64,000 nucleotides of DNA from Diphasiastrum complanatum. Its lineage: Eukaryota; Streptophyta; Lycopodiopsida; Lycopodiales; Lycopodiaceae. Of this stretch, positions 34,387 to 47,934 are shown one piece after another. Location: the NCBI GenBank assembly GCA_029204225.1, contig CM055106.1:13306539-13370538 (forward strand). Direction: 5' to 3'. The stretch's first letter is position 1, and the number at the start of each line of letters is the position of its first letter. The translations under genes and the position numbers were made by a program. The notes beneath the pieces are model-generated. The model saw only the letters and a program-made list of their open reading frames with translations, had not been told where the DNA came from and did not search any database.

Positions 34387-36360
34387 GGTATGGGAAAACT
34401 CACCTTCAAGAATAGAGAACATGTTGTAAAGGTTGATCCAACTACGTGGGCGGTGAAACCTATTGCACCCAAAGCTGATGACGGATCATCCACGACAGAT
34501 CACATGATTGATCACCCAAGGCCAGCCAAGGGAGGTCACTATGATTCAGAGACGGATGTCGTGATATGGACAGATGCATTAGCAACTATTGACTGCCAGA
34601 CGTGTCAATATGAATCAGATCCAGAACCTAGTACATCTTCACCCAAATGTTACACCATGGACACACCAATCACATTTGGGGTGAATATGATAAACATAGC
34701 ATGGCTGTCAACGGAGCCTATTGAGAACCCAGTGGACGATGATCTAGTCCCTTGGCAACATGCTCTAACTTATAATAAGGAGATTGAACTGACTAATAAA
34801 CAGGTCCTACATCACATAGACCCAGATCGTTACGGAACCAAGAAAGTACCAGCTCAACCTCCACAAAAGTCTGCTATGGCGAAAGTCTCAAAGATCGATC
34901 CACCCAAGGCACCTGCGAATAAGAAGAATCAGTTGAAGCAACACTACAACCAGGTGATCCGATGGAGTTATCTACCTAAAGAGGCGATAGCTACAATGGA
35001 TGTTGATATTCGCAGCCATGAGGTGAATGTCACGGTAGTCCCGGTGAAAGACAACAAGGATGAATCCACCAAAATGACAAAAAAGGATAAAAAAAAAGTG
35101 TTGGATTCCTTGAAGTCAATCAAGATAGACTCAGATACAGCGTCATCTTCTACACATGTGACAAAAAATCAAAAAATGACTAGTCGGGCTAAGATCAATA
35201 TGCTGAAAGAGGAATCTCGACGAGCGCCAGTTCATGAGATGCCTGAGACTTTCAAGAATTACACCTTGGACGACGTGGTAATCATGATGCCGAAAGCCCA
35301 GAGAGAACCTGATCAAAGTCAGGCACCAGCGGAACAAGTCTTTGAGGGACCTGCGCGAACACAGCCAATGAATCTTGCCGAGCCAGGTGAAGAAGAAAAG
35401 ATAGTGCATGTGGGAGAGCAGTTAACACCCACACAGTTCAAGAGACTACGATCGTTGTTGGTGGAATATAAAGACTGTTTTGCCTGGAGTTATAGTGACC
35501 TGAAGGGCATTCCACCAACAGTAGTCCAACACGCCATACTCTTGGTGGACGGAGCAGTCCCCAAGGTAAGCCGTTACTACTGCTTCAACCCGAATTATAC
35601 TGAGCTGATCAAACAGGAGTTGTAGAAGCTGATGGATGCAGATTTCATCTATGAAATCGAGCACATGGAATGCATATCACCAATAGTTATAGTACCCAAG
35701 AACGACAAAATGCGGATTTGTGTGAATCTGAAGGTGTTAAATGCAGTCACCAAAAAAGATCATTTTCCTTTACCATTTACCAAAAGTGTCCTCGATAGAG
35801 TAGCCAGCGCCGAGGCCTACAGCTTTCTAGATGGCTTCAACGGCTACAACCAGTTGAAGGTCGGCCCCCAAGACCAACACAAGACAACATTTGCCACAAA
35901 ATGGAGAATCTATGCCTATAAAGTGATGCCATTCGGACTTTGTAATGCCCCAAGCACCTTCCAACAAGTCATGTAGGCGGCATTCAAAGATTATCTGCAG
36001 AAATTTCTGGAAATTTTCTTGGATGATCTATGCGTGCATGGACCTGACTAGAACACTTATCCAACTTGGTGAAGGTGTTAATAAAAATGTGGCGACTACC
36101 AGATCTCCCTGAATCCAGAAAAATGTCAATTTTGGGTAACACATGGCTTGATTCTCGGCCATATAGTGTCAAGACACGGGATCTCCACAGATCTATCAAA
36201 GATCAGGATCATTATTGATCTACAACCACCGGGGACAATCCGCGAAGTCTATATCTTCATGGGTCATGCTAACTATTATAGGATCTTCATTCTTGATTTT
36301 GCGAAGTTAGACCGATTTACAAACTCACAACGGATCCACATTGGAACCAGGAAGCCCTAA
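34387..36360 (+). pseudogene. Gypsy linker and reverse transcriptase
   Basis: An open frame of 411 codons from 34390 holds a long Lys/Pro-rich linker and enters RT at QFKRLRSLLVEYKDCFAWSY. After a TAG at 35623 the same frame continues: VIVPKNDKMRICVNLKVLN, AYSFLDGFNGYNQL, MPFGLCNAPSTFQQVM, then stops near 35974 and 36048. FLDDLCVHG near 36010-36045 is the catalytic YxDD-type box. LGHIVSRHGI and the thumb follow at 36148-36360. Confidence 0.92.
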
Positions 36361-36790
36361 AGGCTTTCCAAAAGCTGAAGGATGCATTGGTTTTAGCACC
36401 AATCTCATGCCCACCCAATTGGTCCATTGAGTTTCATGTGCATACGGACGCATCGAAGTATGCAGTTGGAGCAATCTTAACCCAGCCAGGTGAACACAAA
36501 AAGGGATTTTCCAGTCCGATTTGCAAGGCGACAGCTCAGTGATACCGAAATGAATTATTCAACCACAGAGCGGGAAGCACTGGCAATGATTTATGCGGTT
36601 AAGAAATTTCAACATTACCTGATGGCCACACATTTTGCTTTTTTATACGGACCATCAACGCTTGCTCTATCTCGTTTATAAAACTTGCAACACCGAGAGA
36701 ATCACCAGATGGCTACTTTTGTTGTTGGAATTTGATTTTCGGATAGTAGTTCGCAAGGGAAAACAACATTACATGGCAAATCATGTATCA
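36361..36790 (+). pseudogene. Gypsy RNase H
   Basis: Reads FQKLKDALVLAPISCPP, HTDASKYAVGAILTQPG and, after a frameshift near 36500, LSDTEMNYSTTEREALAMIY, KKFQHYLMATHF. This is the Ty3 RNase H with its Asp and Glu. A further frameshift near 36650 separates the end of the domain (ITRWLLLLLEF-like). Confidence 0.85.
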
Positions 36791-37049
36791 TGAATCAAGG
36801 GGAAGAAGATTGCAAGCCAACCTGACGATGAGCTGGCAGATGCTGCCTTATTTTATGTGGACACAGTACTAGAATGGGCTGCCGACATTGTTGAATATCT
36901 AATGCGGGGCCAACCAGACAAATCACTACCAAAGGTGGAACAACGGAAATTGATCTTGAAGGCTAGACCTTATTAGCTGATTGTCAGCCAGTTGAGGACC
37001 AGACGGAATTCTTCGGCGGTGTATTCTTCCTCATAAGACTACCTAGATC

Positions 37050-38114
37050 ATTTCGCCTTCACATGAAGGCATGGGTGGGGGCCATTCGGCATCCGACATT
37101 ATAGTTCGCAAGATCCTGCAATCAGGATATTGGTGGCCAATGATTCATTAGGATATTGAGGAATACTTAAAAAAGTGCGATGTGTGCCAAAGGGCGAGAA
37201 GGCCAACGAGATTGAATTATGACCTACTGCACCCGGTCTTAGCCCAAGCACCATTCGAAAAGTGGGGATTGGATTACGTCGGTCCAATTCACCCTGCGAC
37301 AAGGAGTTTCCAGGCTCGATACGTAATCGTAGCCACAGACTACCTCACCAAATGGATCAAAGCCAAGGCAGTAGGAGTAGCTGATGCTAGGACCACTGCC
37401 AAGTTCCTTTATAAAAATATCATTGTACGCTTCGGATGCCCGGTAGAGCTAGTCAGCAATTGCGAAAGCCATTTCATCAATGAGACCATCAAGTTCCTAT
37501 TGGAGGAATTCTTCGTGATCCACAGAACCAGTACGCCTTATTATCCTCGTGGTAATGGGCAAGCATAATCATCCAATAAGATCCTATGTAGCATGCTCAC
37601 GAAAATAGTTGAAGCTACTAGATCAGATTGGGAGCATAAGCTGCATGTTGCACTGTGGGCATTCGGGACAACATATAAAGGAAGCACTGATCAAACACCC
37701 TTGCAATTGGTATATGGTCAGGATGCTGTGATGCCAGTAGAGTTTTTAGTTCCTTCATTAAGGATTGCCACCACACAACATCTTAGTGAGTCCAAATCTC
37801 TATAGCTACGCCAGGAAGCTCTGCATAAACTCTATGAAACACGCTTACTAGTTGTGCATGCACTAGCAGCTGAAAAGGAAAGACGTAAAGCATGGCATGA
37901 TTGCATGTTACAAAAGAAGGATATTCGTTCCGGAGATCTGGTCCTGATGTATAAAACCAAGGTGATCAAAGGGAAATCAAAATTCACAGGTGAAGGTCCC
38001 TATCAGATCAAGGAAATTATTAATCATGTAGCCGTGAATTTAGAAAAGTTAGATGGGACACCATTCGATACACCCATCAATGGTAGCCGGTTGCACAAGT
38101 ACTGGCCAGCATAG
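37050..38114 (+). pseudogene. Gypsy integrase
   Basis: The zinc-binding N-terminus is readable as HEGMGGGH and KKCDVCQRARR. The core runs FEKWGLDYVGPI (first Asp), VIVATDYLTKWIKAKA, VSNCESHF at 37452-37475, and FVIHRTSTPYYPRGNGQA. The usual second catalytic Asp (VSDRGSHF) is Asn here. A stop at 37566 precedes a fairly clean C-terminus: 37593-37805 and 37854-38114 with SGDLVLMY, KSKFTGEGPYQI and SRLHKYW. Confidence 0.9.
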
Positions 38115-39332
38115 TGAGATAGATCCAGATTGGTGGGGGCCAGCAGGCAGCAGGAGGATTTAACCAAGATCAAGGGTCTGAAGGCCAAGATCAAGGGGAA
38201 ACAGATACGGCTGCTGAGACGCGAGACCAGGGCCAAGGCGCAGATACCAACCAAAGCCAAGACACATCATTCAGAGGTTCGTGCACGATATCTGCCAGTC
38301 GGACCTTCTGAAGGCCCAAGTCTGTGGAGGAGAGAATCAACGAATTCCTATCAAAGTGTCCCCACGAATCATCAAGAGGCGGCTGGCACATATCGTTTTC
38401 AACTCAAACCATAAAGGACAAAGAACTGCAAGACCAGGGGGGAGCTCCAGATATAACAGATCAATCGCCAACCATACCGGCAATACAAAGGGTCCATCCT
38501 CATCGAGGACAAGACATCTATTCAGAAGGCCCATTAGCGTAGAGGACCAGATCCAAACCTTCTTAAAGCAACATCCGCATGAGTGGTGGATGGGTTCTGA
38601 AATTTAAGACCTCCGAGTTCAAGGCCGACAAAGAGTTGGACAAAATACCTGCATTGGGATAGCAGCCAGCATGGAGAATCACTGTTTTTGAGAAAACTCC
38701 GGAATCAATTATGAGTTATGTCGCCAGCCCTTGCCAGTTGCGGGTAGATCTCTATTACGTGCCAATGCCACAAAGAAATAAATGGAAAGATTTGGGGTTG
38801 GCTATGGACAAGATCACCATCCATACGTCCATTTGGCCAATCATCCATCAGCCTTACAACTGGACCATTTCAGTGGACTTCCATCGTGCTTTACAAGCAT
38901 ATCAGAGAGAGTATGTCCACTCTCCAGATCCAATGGTGCGACAATCGGCAATGTTCGCTAAAGATCTAACTCTGTTGGCGTCAGTGGCAACCAAATGGGA
39001 CGATTGCCTTCCTCCCCTGGCATTCGATCCAAATAACCCGATGGCCTCAGAGCAAATCAAAGATCAGCTGCGATTGCTCGTCTCTAATTTCGTGCGGCTA
39101 TGCTGGGAGGCTCTTGGGAATCCCGCTTCACCTCATGGACAACTTCCAAATGGATTGTCGGAGCCCACCGTTGTTTCCTGCCACACAATTTGGATCTCAA
39201 TACTACATGCCTCGACTTTATGGAGAAGGTGCAGTATCATTTAATTAAGATTGGGCGCGAAGCCAATAAAAGTTCCCAATAACTACATATTGCAGGTGTC
39301 ATGGGACCGCCACCAGTTTTGGTGGGGGATAC
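38115..39332 (+). pseudogene. ORF of unknown function between gypsy integrase and 3' LTR, copy 1
   Basis: An extra coding region in the position where some Ty3 elements carry an env-like or extra gene. The best frame, 38711-39244 (177 codons), includes LRVDLYYVPMPQRNKWKDLG, IHQPYNWTISVDFHRALQAY, REYVHSPDP and LAFDPNNPMASEQIKDQL. The upstream part 38281-38607 is broken by frameshifts and stops. I see no signal peptide or membrane segment, so it does not look like an envelope protein. The same ORF survives in unit 2 (48771-49295). A 3' polypurine tract (GGTGGGGGATAC) ends the region. Confidence 0.7.
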
Positions 39333-40010
39333 TGTTGGAGGGTTTGCAGATCCCAAGGCAACCCTAACTCTAGTTAATAAGTGAGAGAGATTTGGCACCC
39401 TGCATGTGTAAGTCCAACCCAATGATCAAATAGTTATTTGATTGTTTAGTTAAAAGTTAATAAAGGACTTTAGGCCTTTTTGCGGGACTTTTAATGTCGC
39501 AGGGCCTAAATGTCAAGTTAGTGAATAAAGTTGGGTTTCTCTCCAATTTTGATGGTTCTCACACTTTTTTAAATTTGAATAGAAAGAGAGGCAAGACTGG
39601 ACCAATAGGATTCAAAGGCCAGGGTCCTCCACTCTACTATAAAAAGGGAGCAACTCGAGTTGCTCCTGATGTTCATTTCCTCATTTCAATAAAGCAGATT
39701 GGTTCTCTTTAGAAATGAATTGATGAATGTCCTTGCTCTTCCTCTCTTTTTCTCCATTTCTCATGCTTTCTTTGTGTTTGCTAATTGTTGGATTTGATCA
39801 TTATTGGGATTGCTATTTCTTATGCTTTTTGTGAGAGAGAAAAGGAGAGAGAGAAGAGTAAGTTTATATCATTGTTACGAAAGTAGAGTTAATGGATGTA
39901 GTGTTAATGATTAGTGTTAATGGATGGTAGTGTTAGATCCTCCATTCGTGTTGAGATCTGAACTATACTATCGCTCTCATGGCAACGAACTTCCACGTGA
40001 CAATTAACTC
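39333..40010 (+). repeat. Gypsy LTR-b, copy 1
   Basis: Begins TGTTGGAGGG after the polypurine tract. It has a TATA box (CTATAAAAAGGG near 39640) and AATAAAG near 39690. The 3' end is not resolved; the estimate is from alignment of layout with LTR-a. It is the 3' LTR of the gypsy element by position, yet it is clearly a different subfamily from LTR-a. It may also be the 5' LTR of the element whose gag head lies at 43617. Confidence 0.75.
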
Positions 40011-40159
40011 TGTCTCTTTGATGCTAGATTGACTAGATCTTGGATTCAGGTTAGGCAAGGAAAGAAACCCACTACAACGATATACTGAATTTCCAAATCA
40101 TCGGCCACCACCTAGATCATCCGCCATCGCCCGTCAACGATGAGCACTCTTTACTAGTA

Positions 40160-41060
<901 letters not shown>

Positions 41061-41084
41061 TAAATTGTGTTCATTTGTAAAACC

Positions 41085-43020
41085 ACTAGAATAGTTGTAC
41101 TAAATATTTATTTTTTGAACTATGTCCACCATGATTTGTAGCTCTATGAAATGCTCCTCTTGCTTGCCAATGTGATTGTTCCATGACTTGTGATGACTTG
41201 ATACTTAAGTTCCCATATTCCTTTGCAAAATAAATTGCACGATGGAGAAAGATGTGCTGCAAACAAGAGTTGAAATAAATAATATTAGTAGAAATAAATA
41301 TAATCATGAATGAGATAAGTACCATATAATGAAATAGAACAATATCATGTAATGGGTAACATGATCTTTTTTCGCCAACAATCTCGTACAGATTTCACAA
41401 ATGTGGAGGAGCAATGATTTTGCAAAGTATTCATATCTTCTGATGATAGGTTTTCCTTTCTCATAATCTTCTTCCACACTTGTGCCTTTTCCATTTGATT
41501 ACTTCCAATACTTGTGTGGCTGAAACAATTTCTTTCCAAATTCCATATCTGACACTAATTTCTTTGCATGTGTGATTGGATAAGAATCTTCTTGGTTTAG
41601 CACCTCCAATTGATGGCTTATTAGGAACATTTTCCTTTTTTTTTTTTTTCAGAGAGTGTGTCACTTTTTTCAATGGTGACAATAATAATCTTTCCATTTA
41701 CTTGATGTTTGTCTAGTTTATAGAATCAAATAATGTACTTTAGAACATTTTCAATATCAAGAAAAATATTATTGCAATCGTTGTATTTGCGCTCACCACA
41801 TTCTGATTTGTATAAGTCAGTTATATGAACTGGTTGGCCAACTACTTTGAATATTCCGTCATTATAATAATTTCTTGTTAATCTTATCTGATATGGACAA
41901 GGGCTTCTTTAACTATTCTAAAAGATGTAGAATGAGCATTTCTGCTAATTCCAGAATCATCACGTGCAGCTTGTATCACATTTGTATCCAAGTAAGTTTG
42001 AACTCTATTCAAAACAGTCTCTACAATTTCTTTTTTCATTTTTTTAGACCAAGCATTTTTCATCATTGCCTTTGTTGACTTTGTTGGTAAAACATGGCTT
42101 AAAGATTCTCCAATTCATGAACGATTTATTAAATAGTTCTTTGCCACCAAACATGATCTGCAACAAACACATAAAACTCAGATTATGTTTAATAAATTGA
42201 TAATGCATATTATCAAATGCAAATCAAACTTAAAGACAAATACAAATCAAATAACCAATTTATAAGAAAACCTACTTAAATGCTCGAATCTTTTTTTTTT
42301 CTTCTGATTGCCGCTATGTCATCAATATTCTTCATCGGTACACTTTTTTTTTTATCTTTTTATCATTGTCTTGTTGATAACTTGTATATCAACAACAGAT
42401 TTTAAACTGTCGAATCACAACTTCTCCATGGATTCTAACATATCTTGGTTTGAGCCCCAAAGACTAGTGATATAACATGCTTGAGAGCATTGTTTTCAAC
42501 ACTAGTGTGTTGCACATAATGAAGCAATTTTGATTTGCACGTTGCAATTGTTGATTAGCAAACTGTAATTGCTGATTAAGACAAGATATGCTATGCATTT
42601 CAATATCACGCAACCTTTGACAATATCCAAGTAATCCGCTATTTTCTTGCATACAAATATGAGAAGATGAGTTACGAGCTTTGAATCTGGATACAAATTG
42701 GTAGTTGGATCTCTAGGATAGATTGATCCATCCACCCACAAATCTATATTCTTATGATTATTCATTCTCAATTCTCTAACTATTGCAGCAACATTCTCTA
42801 GAGCTTTTCAATTTTTCTTAATAAATGGAGTGCATTCCATAGGAAGTGCAACATGCAAGAACCATTGTTGAAAGCTACAATTCGTAAATGCTTCAAACTA
42901 CAATAATTCAAACCGAATAGATCTAGCGTACCTTACTTTTGTAATGTCTATGTCAGGCTGCAAATCGTCCCAATTCATATTTCATATAAGCATAGAAAGA
43001 TTTTAAAAGTACTCATTGGA
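41085..43020 (-). pseudogene. Gene X, copy B (internally deleted)
   Basis: Minus strand. Readable parts are the N-terminal segment with LWVDGSIYPRDP near 42740, a middle exon (41884-42066: WSKKMKKEIVETVLNRVQTY), the segment 41461-41697 and the C-terminal MEQSHWQARGAFHRATNHGG (41086-41325). Compared with copy C, 703 bp are missing at 41680, exactly the part holding the GDLKTLKCM and LYCMKDC motifs, and 34 bp are missing near 41900. It cannot encode a full protein. Confidence 0.55.
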
Positions 43021-43616
43021 CTCCCGCTTTAGTTTTTGCAATGAGTACACCAAGATTTACAACGATACTCTAAAGCTCTAGCCCCAAATATTGAAACGAG
43101 AATGCAAAGAAGTTATTACGTCTCATGCTTAACTAACTAATGTCTGAAGTTAATCATAGTAGTTAAATGTCGAGCAAGGTCGAAAACTTGAAAAACGGCA
43201 ACCAAAAGTTATCGGTTCGCATTCTCTCTCTACGTAGCCTCTCTCTAAAGTCAAATTTCTTAAAGGGCCCATTCTGAACCCATATTTTCCCTAATGGCTT
43301 TGTAGAGGTATTGGGTTTTTGTGATTTGGATCAATATTGAGATAGTTTTGATCAATTTAGTGGAGGTGGGTCAAATTTGTCAGAATTCTGGAAATTTTCT
43401 TTGTTCTTTTTCCAAGTGAGAGAGAAACACTTTAGAGCTTCCATTTTGAAGTTTTTTTTTTCTATGTTGTAATATTTCTTCAGACTTTTCATTTTGCAAG
43501 CCTATTTCCTTGCAAAAAGTGAATTTTGCAATTTTTTTTCCCATTGTGCATAAACTCCATTGCGCATAAACTTCAACTTAGTGTACCCATAACCTACAGG
43601 TCCCTCAATTCTCAAG

Positions 43617-44022
43617 ATGGATGTTGATTCTGATTTTGAGTATGTAGATGACAGTGACTCTAAATACGAGGATCAGTCTAACTATGTTTTTGAAGATCAG
43701 TATTATAAGCATTGTGATGGCGAATCCAATCAATGCGGACAACATGTGTCATGAGGAGACTGTTTGGAACATAACAAAAAGCATTTTAATGATTATGATT
43801 ATCAAAAAGCTTACTAGATGAGTCAACATAATTCAAGTGGTGGTGCTTATAGCAGTGATAGTGACAATGAGCAGCTAAATTCACGTCAATCAAACGTCAT
43901 CACTACAGATCCTTATATGGACCATCCTTCCTAGCCTATGGTGTAAAAATTATGGTGTAGAGACCACATGTCTTTCACAAGTTTGATGGTAGAATTGCTC
44001 ACATGGATGTGAGAATATGGTT
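43617..44022 (+). pseudogene. Gag head, copy B (truncated by Helitron junction)
   Basis: Same acidic gag start as copy A (MDVDSDFEYVDDSD), with stops near 43752 and 43816. Homology to copy A ends at 44022 in the middle of the DVRIW motif, where Helitron sequence begins. About 340 bp of leader separate its ATG from gene X, which points the other way. Confidence 0.8.
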
Positions 44023-44113
44023 AAGGAATCAATTTTGGAGGTACTAGGATGATGCAAAGCTCTCAAGCTCATTGTGAAAAATGCAAAAATAAGCTTGGTA
44101 GAGGCCAAAAGAC

Positions 44114-46084
44114 TTGTATATAGATAAACATAATAAAATACATAGTCTTTTTTCTCCTGCATATATACAATCCATTCTAAAAATACACGTATCGAACCTA
44201 CAATTGTTTTCGGTCTTAGATGTTTCAATAGATGTCATGCGACGTGTTAACTCGTTTGTGGTAGGGCGCATTGAAAAGAGACCACTATTTGATAGTCTTA
44301 TCGCTTGCAATTTGAACAGAAACGATAAGGATCATGACATGCAAGAGATACGAAATGTTTTAGAACACAATGTCTTGCATAATCCAATATTGCAAAAGTA
44401 TTTTAGTGTATATGAATATGGCTCTCAGACTCAGAGCTTGCCATTCGTATCATTAGCCTCGGTCGAAAAAATGCTAGACACAGAAATGGACAGATTTCAA
44501 AACATGCACAATGATCCATTCGAATGAGTGTACATATTGCTAAAGGACATAACGCCTTGTAGCAGGACACATGAAATGCAAAAAAATGACATATATACAT
44601 ATTCAAATTTACAATTAAGGAATTCAGCGCATGAAAGAAATGCGACTTCGATATTCAAAACTAACATATCCGGTTTGCTAGTAATAACTGAAAAAAAATT
44701 GTTTATCACTTTAGAAAGTGCAATCTTTCCATTCTTGTTTCATTTGGGCATGGATATTATGATGGCAAAATACGTTACATAGATTACATAAAAATGAGAG
44801 TTGCCACTCTATTCTCGCCATTTATATTATTCTCTCCATATTTGCTTGTCATGTTCCAAATTAGACAAGCGATTTTGATCACAACAAAAGTCCATCTATT
44901 GTGTTGCAAAAGGACATACTTGATTTTGTCTCAAAACATCCCCATGCAAATGAACAACAAATTTTTGAAAATGTTTTGAAATTCACTTTGCCACGTGAGA
45001 TCCCTGGAACACCATCATGGCATCGACGGAATTTCAAAGATTTGCTAGCAATGGTGACATATTGGGGTTTGCCAGATTTCTTTCTAACATTGACAAGCGA
45101 TGAAACTACTAAGATGCGATGGGTAGAAATTGCGAAAATAAAAGCACTTGTGAGAAAATATAACAACAATTTTGATTGGAGAAATTGCCCAATTGAATGC
45201 TCAATGCTTTTCGTTAAGAAACTGGACTTGTTCATGAAAACGTTCATTCTTTCCAAAAAATAAATTCTAGGCCATGTCAAACATTACATGCTATGCTATG
45301 AATTCCAAAACCGCGGCTCTGTACATGTGCATGTCATGTTATGGGTCAAAAGAAAAGATGTGACAAGAATTGGAAATGAAATTAGCACATTTATTTCTGC
45401 CAAATAACGACTCGGTCAACAAAAATTTTGAAATTTCATTGGACCTAACTCAAAAACAGCTCTACGAGTTTTGTTGTGCGAAAACAGATACACCACTGTC
45501 GATCCTCATGCACAATAAAAACTAGCCCCAAAACTGCAAAGATTCGTAAATATGGATTCCCATTCGAAACATGTCTATCTTGCACTGAGATGGACACAAA
45601 AACTGAACGATGGAAATATTTTCGACCAAGGTTTAAAGATCGGAATGTGGTGCCCTACCATCCAACATCGTTTCTACTATGGCAAGCACACATGAATCTA
45701 AAACGAATCACAAACACGGGTTGGTCATACTATGTTTTAAAATATGCGATGAAATCAGAACCTACAGGACCATTGAATCTGAATGTAGATGATGCCAAAA
45801 GAATAGGATTGAACCATTCAGACGAAAATGTGTTGAAATTCATACCTAGTTATGTTTTGACAAAACCAATATCATTACCAAAAACTAGTTTCATGTGTTT
45901 GCAAATCCCTATCATCAAGAGAAGCGAAGCAATCCAATACGTCGACAACTCTCCACCAGAATTGCGTCGCAAATTTGTTAGTTTTAACAACATAATCCTA
46001 CTACATCCAACCGAGATCTACATGTATGGCAAGAAGTCCTCGAAACCATTAGTTTTTGTAACTATTGGCATCAATTCGTTCTGA
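44114..46084 (+). pseudogene. Helitron Rep part (Helitron-like N domain and HUH nuclease), unit 1
   Basis: Rolling-circle replication initiator of a Helitron. A Helitron_like_N region spans about 44114-45263: YEYGSQTQSLPFVSLASVEK, KTNISGLL, AIFPFLFHLGMD, then PGTPSWHRRNFKDLLAMV and LPDFFLTLTSDETTKMRW. The HUH motif RGSVHVHVMLWV lies at about 45311-45345 and the tyrosine motif GWSYYVLKYAMKSEP at about 45718-45762. The segment 45476-46084 is open. Three or more frameshifts and stops split the protein. It is highly similar to unit 2. Confidence 0.9.
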
Positions 46085-47775
46085 CTAAAATGAAAAGATC
46101 TCTTGAAAAAGAACTACATATTGATCAGCTAGGATACTATCTATACAAGAACAAAAGAATAGTCAGATTCACAAATTATCATCCAACATATCAAACTGAA
46201 GGATTTTTTTAAAACATATTGTTAGAAAGATGTGAGTTCCAAAAAGAAAGAGAGCCTTTGAGCTTTGTCAACACAGATGGCTTGTATTACACTGAATGCA
46301 TACTACGTGATATCATTCGAAACAAAAGAGATAATGAATGCCATGTTGAGGATTATACTAACAAACAGATGCTTCAAGATGAGCAACGACAGCAGATCAT
46401 GAACATTCTACTGCAACGCAAATCATTTTGTCATGACCCACTATTTCAAGTTGTATCTGAACAAGCAGACAACAATGTGACACCTTTGGCGAAAGATACC
46501 AAGGATGCATTGGGTGTTTTACACGAATTTGGACCTTTTGGAAACACGTCATTGACAATTGAGAAGGAAAATATCTACTCACTTTTGATATCAGAAACTT
46601 CGGATATTTTTGTGCTTTCAGGTATGCCTGGTAGTGGGAAAATACATTTGATAAAGCATATAGCATACTTGCTTGAGAAAGCGAATAGATCTGTACTGCT
46701 TTGTGCTACTACTGGTGCCACTGCATCAAGACTTAGCAAATGTGCAACAACAATGCACATGTTTTCCATCCTCGTCAATGGCTTATATATACAAAATTTA
46801 ATGCCAACTGATATACGTTTCAAAAAAATACTTGCCACTCACTTTATTGTTATCGATGAGATGTCCATGATGACCGCACAGACCTTGCATCTTGTTGTGC
46901 TTCAAATAAACCAAATAAAATCCAATGCATGCAATGCGCCTTTTAAAAATTATATTCTATTATTAGTCGGTGATCACGCACAATTGCCAGCAATATGCAA
47001 ACATCGAGCATAAAATCTATGCTCCATATGTCACATTTCAACATCCACCTATTGGAAAATGGCCATTCAAATGCATTTGAGTTACTTAATTAGACATTCA
47101 TCTGACATCTTGTATCTATCATTTTTTAACACAATAAGATTTTGAGAACCAACATCGCAAGAGATCAACAATACGTTGACCACACAAATTGTTCTACAAG
47201 ACCAACTCTTGCAAAAAATCTTTCAAGAAAATGACATTACAAAAGTGCCCCTGAAAACAAATGCAGCAGACAAGACAGAATTGAAATCATGGCTTGAAGA
47301 TTGTACATTCCATCAATTGGAAGAAATTGCGAAGAACGCAAAGGTCATGATTCTTGCAAATTTAGAAATACCAAAAATGGAGTTGTGAATGGAGCAACTG
47401 GAATAATCGAAGACTTCGTGTGGTCAAAAAATGCCAAGGAAATAGACTCGATTTCGATTAAACTTGATGCAACCAATAGAAAAATAAAAGTTTCTCCATC
47501 CACAGTGTGCAAAATTAGATATGATTCAAGACCTACTACAAATGTACCTTCCCACTGACATTGGCGTATGCCATCACAGCCCATAAATCCCAAGGCACAA
47601 CGATCCATGGCACTGCCATTCTTGACATTCAAAAAACATTTTGCCAGGCCTAACCTATGTAATGTTGTCGCGGGTTACCAAACGAGAACACATATTCATC
47701 ACACGTAAATTGACTCCTGACGATTTCGATCCAATATCACCTATTGTAACTGAACAGAACATTTTGTCAATCTAA
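46085..47775 (+). pseudogene. Helitron PIF1-type helicase part, unit 1
   Basis: Helicase half of the same polyprotein. The frame 46219-47013 contains Walker A SGMPGSGKIHLI, motif Ia LLCATTGATASRL, Walker B HFIVIDEMSMM and motif III LLLVGDHAQLPAI. The essential Thr/Ser after the Walker A Lys is Ile. Downstream are NGVVNGATGIIEDFVW near 47385, LAYAITAHKSQGTTIHG near 47565 and YVMLSRVTKREHIFI near 47655, ending at TAA 47773. The KSQGTT/LSRVTKREH wording differs from the canonical plant Helitron at 19.5-20.9 kb, so this is a separate lineage. Confidence 0.92.
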
Positions 47776-47934
47776 TTTCTCTCTATCAATACAACTTCAC
47801 CTTCCTGCCTTTCATTGAATAAAAACAGGTGCGTGTATTTTTTTAAATTTATTTCTAGTATTTAATTTTCGTGTTCCATATGTAAAGCACATCTTTTGCC
47901 ATTTTTTCCTTCTGTTTGAAAACAGGTCATCAAC

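Noticed and set aside
38711-39244. Envelope protein of a retrovirus-like element
   Set aside because: No signal peptide, membrane anchor or cleavage region is visible, so only an ORF of unknown function is reported.
44403-44709. Minus-strand open frames with Cys-rich translations (also at 55159-55465)
   Set aside because: They are antisense shadows of the Helitron Rep coding region.
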